Source: Dromaius novaehollandiae
Lineage: Eukaryota; Chordata; Aves; Casuariiformes; Dromaiidae
DNA: 64,000 bases
Direction: 5' to 3'
NCBI RefSeq assembly: GCF_036370855.1
Contig: NC_088102.1
Coordinates: 42,073,835-42,137,834, forward strand
Each line of letters starts with the position of its first letter. Position 1 is the stretch's first letter. This document shows positions 60,101 to 64,000 of this stretch, one piece after another. The notes under the pieces were generated by a model, which was not told the DNA's origin, did not search any database, and worked only from the letters and a program-made list of their open reading frames with translations. Made by a program: the position numbers and the translations under genes.

Positions 60101-63100
60101 CTGAAAGCCTATCGTCATAGAGCACCAGCCTTTGCTCTGCAAACTGCAGTCCCAGAGCAACTGGCCTATCGCACACAATGGGCTAGGTAAACATTAAACC
60201 ACTCTCTGATACAGCATGTTCCTCAGAGAATCTCCTCAGTGTATGTGCCGTACTCTCTCTTCAACTACATGAGCTAGTACCTGTCAGTTGTGCAAACTGC
60301 TTGAAGACATCAAAAGCGGTGGGTCCCATCAGCAGGAAAACATCAATGATCCCACTCTCTGACATCCAGCGCACATCAGTTCGAGGCAGTACCCTCTGCT
60401 TAGCAGTCTCTGCAGTGGATCTGGAGGGCACATGCTTTGAAGGGAACCAAATTAAAGCTGAATCTCTCCATCAAATGTTCGTTCAATGAAGATACAGAGC
60501 AAAGATGGACACTCAGAAAATTCTATCAGTAACACATATCATACTGAAAGTTTATTATATAACCTTCACAAATCCTTTGTCTTGCATAATGCATATAAAA
60601 ATATAGATTTATAGTTAATAAGAAAAAATGGATAATGAGGAACATAGTAATTAAAATCTTTTCTGTAACCTGCTTAGAAACTATGCATTGTCTGCCTGAA
60701 CTTTAAAATCATTCAGGAGTAATAAAGAAAACTAGTAATTTTAACCATATAATTGAGTATTGGAATAAAGCAGGATTTTTTTCACTATTTCATTTTTAGC
60801 AGAATTCATATATTTGCACTTCAGGTGGTGAGCTCATCTCCTGAATTCTTTCTATGTTTCTTGAAAGTCAATTGCATTCCACAGAAAAATGAGCCTGCTA
60901 AGGAGAAATGAGTGGCAATGACAAGAACTTAAAAATTCCAAAAAATTCCTCAACCGAAAAGGTAATCAAGATTTTTCTCAGCCTTTTTTTCTGCCTGCTG
61001 CATCCACTTGTGCAAACTTTTCTGCTCTAGCATTGCATATTTCCTCTCTGCCTTCCCTTGTACATCTGTTAAGATACAGAACCTATAACTTGCCATTTAA
61101 AAGAATCCATTTTGTTCTTTTCAGAGACTTAATAAAATAAATGCAGCAGTAATGAAGAAGAGATTGACAACTCTTTGCTAGGAGGAAAAAGATTTATCTC
61201 CAATGATGCTGTCATGCTCCTGCTGGCCCTGCCCTGGAGTGCTTTCTTTCACTATTAAATTCGGTGGTCCGTGGGCAACTCTCACCTCAGCTACTGCTTT
61301 TGTGCTAATATCCACCAGCGTTTCTGAAGAGTTCAGCCAGAAGATCCCAGAAGTTCTGTTAGGCTTGTGGGCTAAGAGAAAGGGCACTGAACCATAAATG
61401 CCTATTTTGTCATGTATCTTATGGCCAAAGATATCCAAATTATAAAGCCGGTAGGCATCACCATCACTAGAACAAACAAACAGACGTGTTATATGTAAGC
61501 ATCCTGCACTAGGCCAATTTTAGCTTTAGTTCTGCTGAACTCAGTGAACATTCTGTACTGTGGTCTATTGTTTAGCATCCAGAGCTGAAATGGAGACAAC
61601 CTAGATTATTGCTTCTTTGCTTTGGTCCTAGCTGACTGAATCAAATAATATTTTTGCTGCCAGTGAGAGTACTGCTCATTTGCTCTTGGCCCTAACTTAC
61701 GAATCCTGAACTCTTCTATCCCCTTAAAATACATGAAGTCCTAATGGAGCTGCTCTTTAAAGTTTCAATAACATATCTTCTGTTTAAATGTAACTCCTTT
61801 TGCAATTCTGAAAAAAACATGGAAAATTGAGAGAGATCAGAAAGGACCATTCATGAAACTACAGAGTGGGAAGCTGATCAGTTCAGTCCACAGGGACAGG
61901 GGCTATGACTTAACATGCTACTATCTTTGAACTAAAATATACATTATATATGATATACATATCTCAAGCTGTTGTATTAAATCCTGAAGACAGTGTTATA
62001 GCTCTTTGCAAAAGAAATAATACCTTTATTAGCAGTCTGCCACCTCTTTACCTGGTGTTTTTGAGAAGGAGTGTTTCTGTATGTTGTGGTATTCCATAAA
62101 CATGCTCAAATCCATGTAAAGAGAAGTCCGCACCTACAGAACTAGGGCCTATAGGAATAAAAAAAGACAAATTAAAAGACAAGAGCACAGAGTTCCATTC
62201 TCAGGCTTAGATGAAAGTAACAGTGCAGAACAACCTAACCGTAATGAAAAACAATAATAATTTTGAAAGTTTTAGTAAGTAGCTGTTTCACACTTTCAAG
62301 TTCACATTCATTATTACTTATGCATTAATTATATTACTTATATACTGTACTTCCTATCTGCTTAAGAAGGTAGAATGAATTAGTTTAATGGAAAAAACAT
62401 GTAATAGTGGGTCATTTCCTTATTATGCAGTAAAACTGCTTAAAACTATCTCCTGTCTCTATCCCACTACCTATAAGCCAAGCTGTGCTGCACAGTAGTA
62501 CAGCAGGATGGCTGTTAAGAGTCAGTTGCCTGTTTTCTAACACTCCTCTCTTCAGCCTCAGCCAGTGGAGCAGCATGCACAAGTGCCTCTGCCAGTGAAA
62601 TAATCCTGTCACATTACTGAATCCAGAGCAACTTCTGGCAGGTGATCAGAGATCCTCTAGACTGACCAGCAGTGGCTTCTGGATCAGAAATTGACCAAAC
62701 GGACTTTATTCCCCCAAAAGAGAGAAGGCAGTGAATCCATGATGTTGGCCTAGCCTATCAGACACAGCGTGAACAACAACAGTGACAGTTTCTTCCACCT
62801 GCATGTCTTGACTGCAAACTGAGGAAGCCCCCACCATCAAGAGGAAGCTCTCTCAGACTTTGCTGTGTCTACTGCAGCTGCCAGGCAGTGCGGGTTGCTA
62901 TAAAAGGTTGTATGATAAAGGTAATAGATGGAGTTAACCAACTCAGTTCATGCAGAACACAACCAGACAGACAGCAGATGCTTCTGCTTTTGGTCTTTAT
63001 TAATTTAAACCGTATTTGAGCTAGAAACCTACAGGTTTCTATACCACCCTTATCATTATTATTGCCACTCAAGCCTGCCCAGTATTTCCTTTTGTATTCC

Positions 63101-63588
63101 CCTACTTAAAAAAGCATTTCTCTGTAATAATTATTAATGCTTGGATATCATGATTTCTGATGTGTCATGAGAATAAGCTACAGGTGAAATCAACACTGTG
63201 CTGATATTAAAAAAAGAATGAGTTATATACCATTCAGCCACTCCAGACAGGGTTATGCTGTGTCAAGAACGGGACACGTTCCCCTCTGATGAAATGGGTC
63301 ACATTTAATGCATTCCCTCCTGAACAGAAACCTAACAGATATTTCCAGTGCCTTCATCAAATTTGTTACCAATAAGTGATAACTGATAGGCAATTTAAAA
63401 GAAGGATAGAGAGAGGTATTGGTAAACATTAAGTAGCTAGACAGAAAGCAGGCAGAAATATGAATGAACATGGGTATACACAAAGCAGTAAAGCTGTTTT
63501 CAGAACAAGATTGAGACTTACCATGAGCTTTGATATCTAAAAATCTGCCAAATTTCTCTTGCCAGAGACCTAGATCCTCTTGTTTCTC
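45079..63588 (-). CDS. GANC: GANC, neutral alpha-glucosidase C (C-terminal 725 residues; N-terminus outside window)
   Basis: Glycoside hydrolase family 31 enzyme that releases glucose from the non-reducing end of alpha-glucans at neutral pH (family knowledge). Eighteen exons join in unbroken phase to 725 residues plus TGA; human GANC has 914, so roughly the first 189 residues lie beyond 64000. Seen in order: end of the N-terminal beta domain ([30 protein letters not shown]), the catalytic barrel with [16 protein letters not shown], the nucleophile motif [10 protein letters not shown] and the acid/base motif TGDNTAEW, then [20 protein letters not shown] and the C-terminal beta domains ending [22 protein letters not shown] also occurs in the GANAB-type relatives, but the tail, the length and the position next to CAPN3 favour GANC over GANAB. 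No frameshift or missing catalytic residue. Confidence 0.94.
46082..46179 (-). CDS. GANC: GANC penultimate exon
   Basis: 98 bp. Encodes [20 protein letters not shown] and [12 protein letters not shown], matching the human segment ending GFRKEPSSVTTHSS. Acceptor CAGTTGCAG, donor G/GTAATG. Confidence 0.9.
47529..47641 (-). CDS. GANC: GANC exon
   Basis: 113 bp. Encodes [20 protein letters not shown] and [17 protein letters not shown] of the C-terminal beta domain. Acceptor GTTTCACAG, donor AG/GTAACA. Confidence 0.95.
48182..48295 (-). CDS. GANC: GANC exon
   Basis: 114 bp, phase 0 at both ends. Encodes [20 protein letters not shown], then [18 protein letters not shown]. Acceptor TATTGGCAG, donor GAG/GTACTC. 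Confidence 0.93.
49024..49124 (+). repeat. (AGAAG)n pentanucleotide microsatellite, ~20 units
   Basis: A nearly pure run of about 100 bp, preceded by a decayed A/G-rich lead-in from about 49002. It sits in a GANC intron, so the GANC pre-mRNA carries (CUUCU)n here. Such pure arrays are usually length-polymorphic. Confidence 0.95.
49501..49575 (-). CDS. GANC: GANC exon
   Basis: 75 bp, phase 0 at both ends. Encodes [20 protein letters not shown] and VTLEN. Acceptor TTTTCCTAG, donor AAC/GTATGC. The long purine-rich pentanucleotide repeat lies in the following intron. Confidence 0.92.
50835..50911 (-). CDS. GANC: GANC exon
   Basis: 77 bp. Encodes [20 protein letters not shown] and PGSEE. Acceptor TTTCTCCAG, donor GAG/GTGAGG. 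Confidence 0.93.
52015..52079 (-). CDS. GANC: GANC exon
   Basis: 65 bp. Encodes [20 protein letters not shown] and L, the start of the C-terminal beta domain. Acceptor TTTCCACAG, donor G/GTAAGT. Confidence 0.93.
53765..54008 (-). CDS. GANC: GANC exon
   Basis: 244 bp. Encodes [60 protein letters not shown] and the [13 protein letters not shown] segment. It closes the catalytic barrel. Acceptor ATATCTAG, donor AG/GTAAGA. Confidence 0.95.
54486..54587 (-). CDS. GANC: GANC exon (acid/base Asp)
   Basis: 102 bp. Encodes [20 protein letters not shown] and [13 protein letters not shown]. The Asp of GDNTAEW is the general acid/base residue of GH31. Acceptor ATTTCCAG, donor G/GTAAGG. Confidence 0.95.
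54953..55049 (-). CDS. GANC: GANC exon
   Basis: 97 bp. Encodes [20 protein letters not shown] and [12 protein letters not shown], the substrate-site RSFFAGSQ motif of GH31. Acceptor GATTTTCAG, donor G/GTAAGC. Confidence 0.95.
55470..55613 (-). CDS. GANC: GANC exon (nucleophile Asp)
   Basis: 144 bp, phase 0 at both ends. Encodes [20 protein letters not shown], then [18 protein letters not shown]. The Asp of WNDMNEP is the GH31 catalytic nucleophile. Acceptor GTGTCATAG, donor CAG/GTAGAG. Confidence 0.95.
56609..56688 (-). CDS. GANC: GANC exon
   Basis: 80 bp. Encodes [20 protein letters not shown] and AFKTYK. Acceptor AATGTGCAG. The donor AAG/GTTTGT is the only GANC donor in this window with a pyrimidine at +3. 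Confidence 0.93.
57459..57500. repeat. Three-copy imperfect tandem repeat (ATTAGAACAAAA)
   Basis: About 13-14-bp units, AATTAGAACAAAA-like, repeated three times in the GANC intron just after the donor at 57538 (sense direction). Confidence 0.75.
57538..57664 (-). CDS. GANC: GANC exon
   Basis: 127 bp. Encodes [20 protein letters not shown], then [18 protein letters not shown] of the catalytic domain. Acceptor TCCTGGCAG, donor G/GTAAAG. A short tandem repeat follows in the intron (57459-57500). Confidence 0.95.
58797..59032 (-). CDS. GANC: GANC exon (start of catalytic barrel)
   Basis: 236 bp. Encodes [20 protein letters not shown], the [20 protein letters not shown] segment, [10 protein letters not shown] and [15 protein letters not shown]. 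The [16 protein letters not shown] block is a strong GH31 neutral-glucosidase signature. Donor AAG/GTAAGT. Confidence 0.95.
60281..60434 (-). CDS. GANC: GANC exon (AAG-type acceptor)
   Basis: 154 bp, phase 0 to 1. Encodes [20 protein letters not shown], then [15 protein letters not shown] and [11 protein letters not shown]. The start is set by phase: the previous exon ends in phase 0, and only the acceptor TTCCCTTCAAAG/CATGTG keeps the frame and the human-like spacing. The more canonical CCTCCAG 15 bases later would put TAA in frame. Start less certain than for other exons. Confidence 0.8.
61286..61466 (-). CDS. GANC: GANC exon
   Basis: 181 bp. Encodes [36 protein letters not shown] and [15 protein letters not shown]. 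Acceptor GTTCTAG, donor GAG/GTGAGA (phase 0). Confidence 0.93.
62052..62148 (-). CDS. GANC: GANC exon
   Basis: 97 bp. Encodes [20 protein letters not shown], conserved just before the catalytic barrel in GANAB/GANC proteins, and then a segment ending LLLKNT. Acceptor TTCCTATAG, donor AG/GTAAAG. Confidence 0.92.
63522..63588 (-). CDS. GANC: GANC exon (first in window, about human exon 7)
   Basis: 67 bp, phase 0 to 1. Encodes [20 protein letters not shown] and AH. Acceptor TTTATGTAG, donor G/GTAAGT. The preceding exon is not found up to 64000. Confidence 0.88.
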
Positions 63589-64000
63589 CTACATAAACAA
63601 AAATGCATAAGCCTAGGAAATGCGACTGCTCAGGCCATATATTTCTAAGAAAAACATCTTTACCCACATGAGATTTATACATGATTAACTGATTATTTAC
63701 CAAATATGACTAGTATATATGAATCCAAAATGCAATTTGGGTTCTGCTGCAGAAGTGTTACACTGAAGAACTGACATGCTAGTGGAGGACAAGTGCACTA
63801 TGCTACAGCAGAAGACAGCAGAAAAGTAATAACCGATCTCCTGAACTCTTAACATACTTATGAAATTCAATGTGATTTATGAATGGAGATGTTGGAACCA
63901 CACAGAAAAATCTATACAAAGAGAAACCAACTCCCTCCCCCCCAAACAGTAAGTCAGACAACAAATAAGCTCTGTAGACTCTCCAGAGTCCTGCTTGCAT
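63589..64000 (-). other. GANC: GANC intron reaching the window end
   Basis: No match to the preceding GANC exon (the part containing the QLYFEHLQ-type motif of human GANC) can be found, so that exon lies outside the window. Confidence 0.6.

Noticed and set aside
60419-60425. CCTCCAG as the acceptor of the GANC exon.
   Set aside because: It does not fit the phase 0 end of the preceding exon: the joined frame reads TAA within a few codons.
63803-64000. Minus-strand open frame at the window end as the next upstream GANC exon.
   Set aside because: Its translation shows none of the GANC residues expected before [10 protein letters not shown] and there is no suitable donor.

Overview
The window is vertebrate nuclear DNA with intron-split genes, AT-rich introns and no bacterial-style operons. 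It carries parts of three genes in the order ZNF106 (+ strand, C-terminal end) - CAPN3 (- strand, complete) - GANC (- strand, C-terminal ~725 codons). This is the arrangement of the human 15q15 block, inverted. Introns are short for these genes and I recognise no LINE, SINE or LTR element. That points to a sauropsid, most likely a bird; the species itself cannot be read from the sequence.

Layout. Positions 1-1432: the last two coding exons of ZNF106, holding the final zinc fingers, followed by a long 3' UTR with candidate poly(A) signals up to about 5.8 kb. From about 5.8 to 7.9 kb is a gap between convergent genes. From about 7.9 to 40.9 kb is CAPN3, the muscle calpain p94. I place all 24 coding exons, including micro-exons of 12 bp (exon 12) and 18 bp (exon 15). 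They join in phase into 811 codons plus stop. The papain-like core lies in exons 2-9, the calpain-specific inserts IS1 (exon 6) and IS2 (exons 14-17) are present, and the penta-EF-hand domain is in exons 17-24. Catalytic Cys124, His328 and Asn352 are all intact. From about 40.9 to 44.5 kb is intergenic DNA. From 44.5 to 64 kb is the 3' part of GANC (neutral alpha-glucosidase C, family GH31): 18 coding exons in unbroken phase, with both catalytic Asp motifs intact. Its N-terminal exons lie beyond 64000.

The genes are not known to share a pathway: ZNF106 is an RNA-binding zinc-finger protein, CAPN3 a sarcomeric protease and GANC a glucosidase.

The most interesting extra signals concern regulation of CAPN3. 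(1) The only two CAPN3 donors with a pyrimidine at +3 follow exons 6 and 16, the IS1 and IS2 exons that mammals skip in tissue-specific p94 isoforms. (2) GCATG (RBFOX-type) motifs cluster just downstream of micro-exon 15, with another after exon 16. (3) A perfect MEF2 site lies where a promoter would be expected, followed by two short upstream ORFs. (4) A GC-rich island in intron 3 carries an adjacent E-box and perfect MEF2 site. I found no sign of a wholly new system; most of the non-coding sequence looks ordinary.
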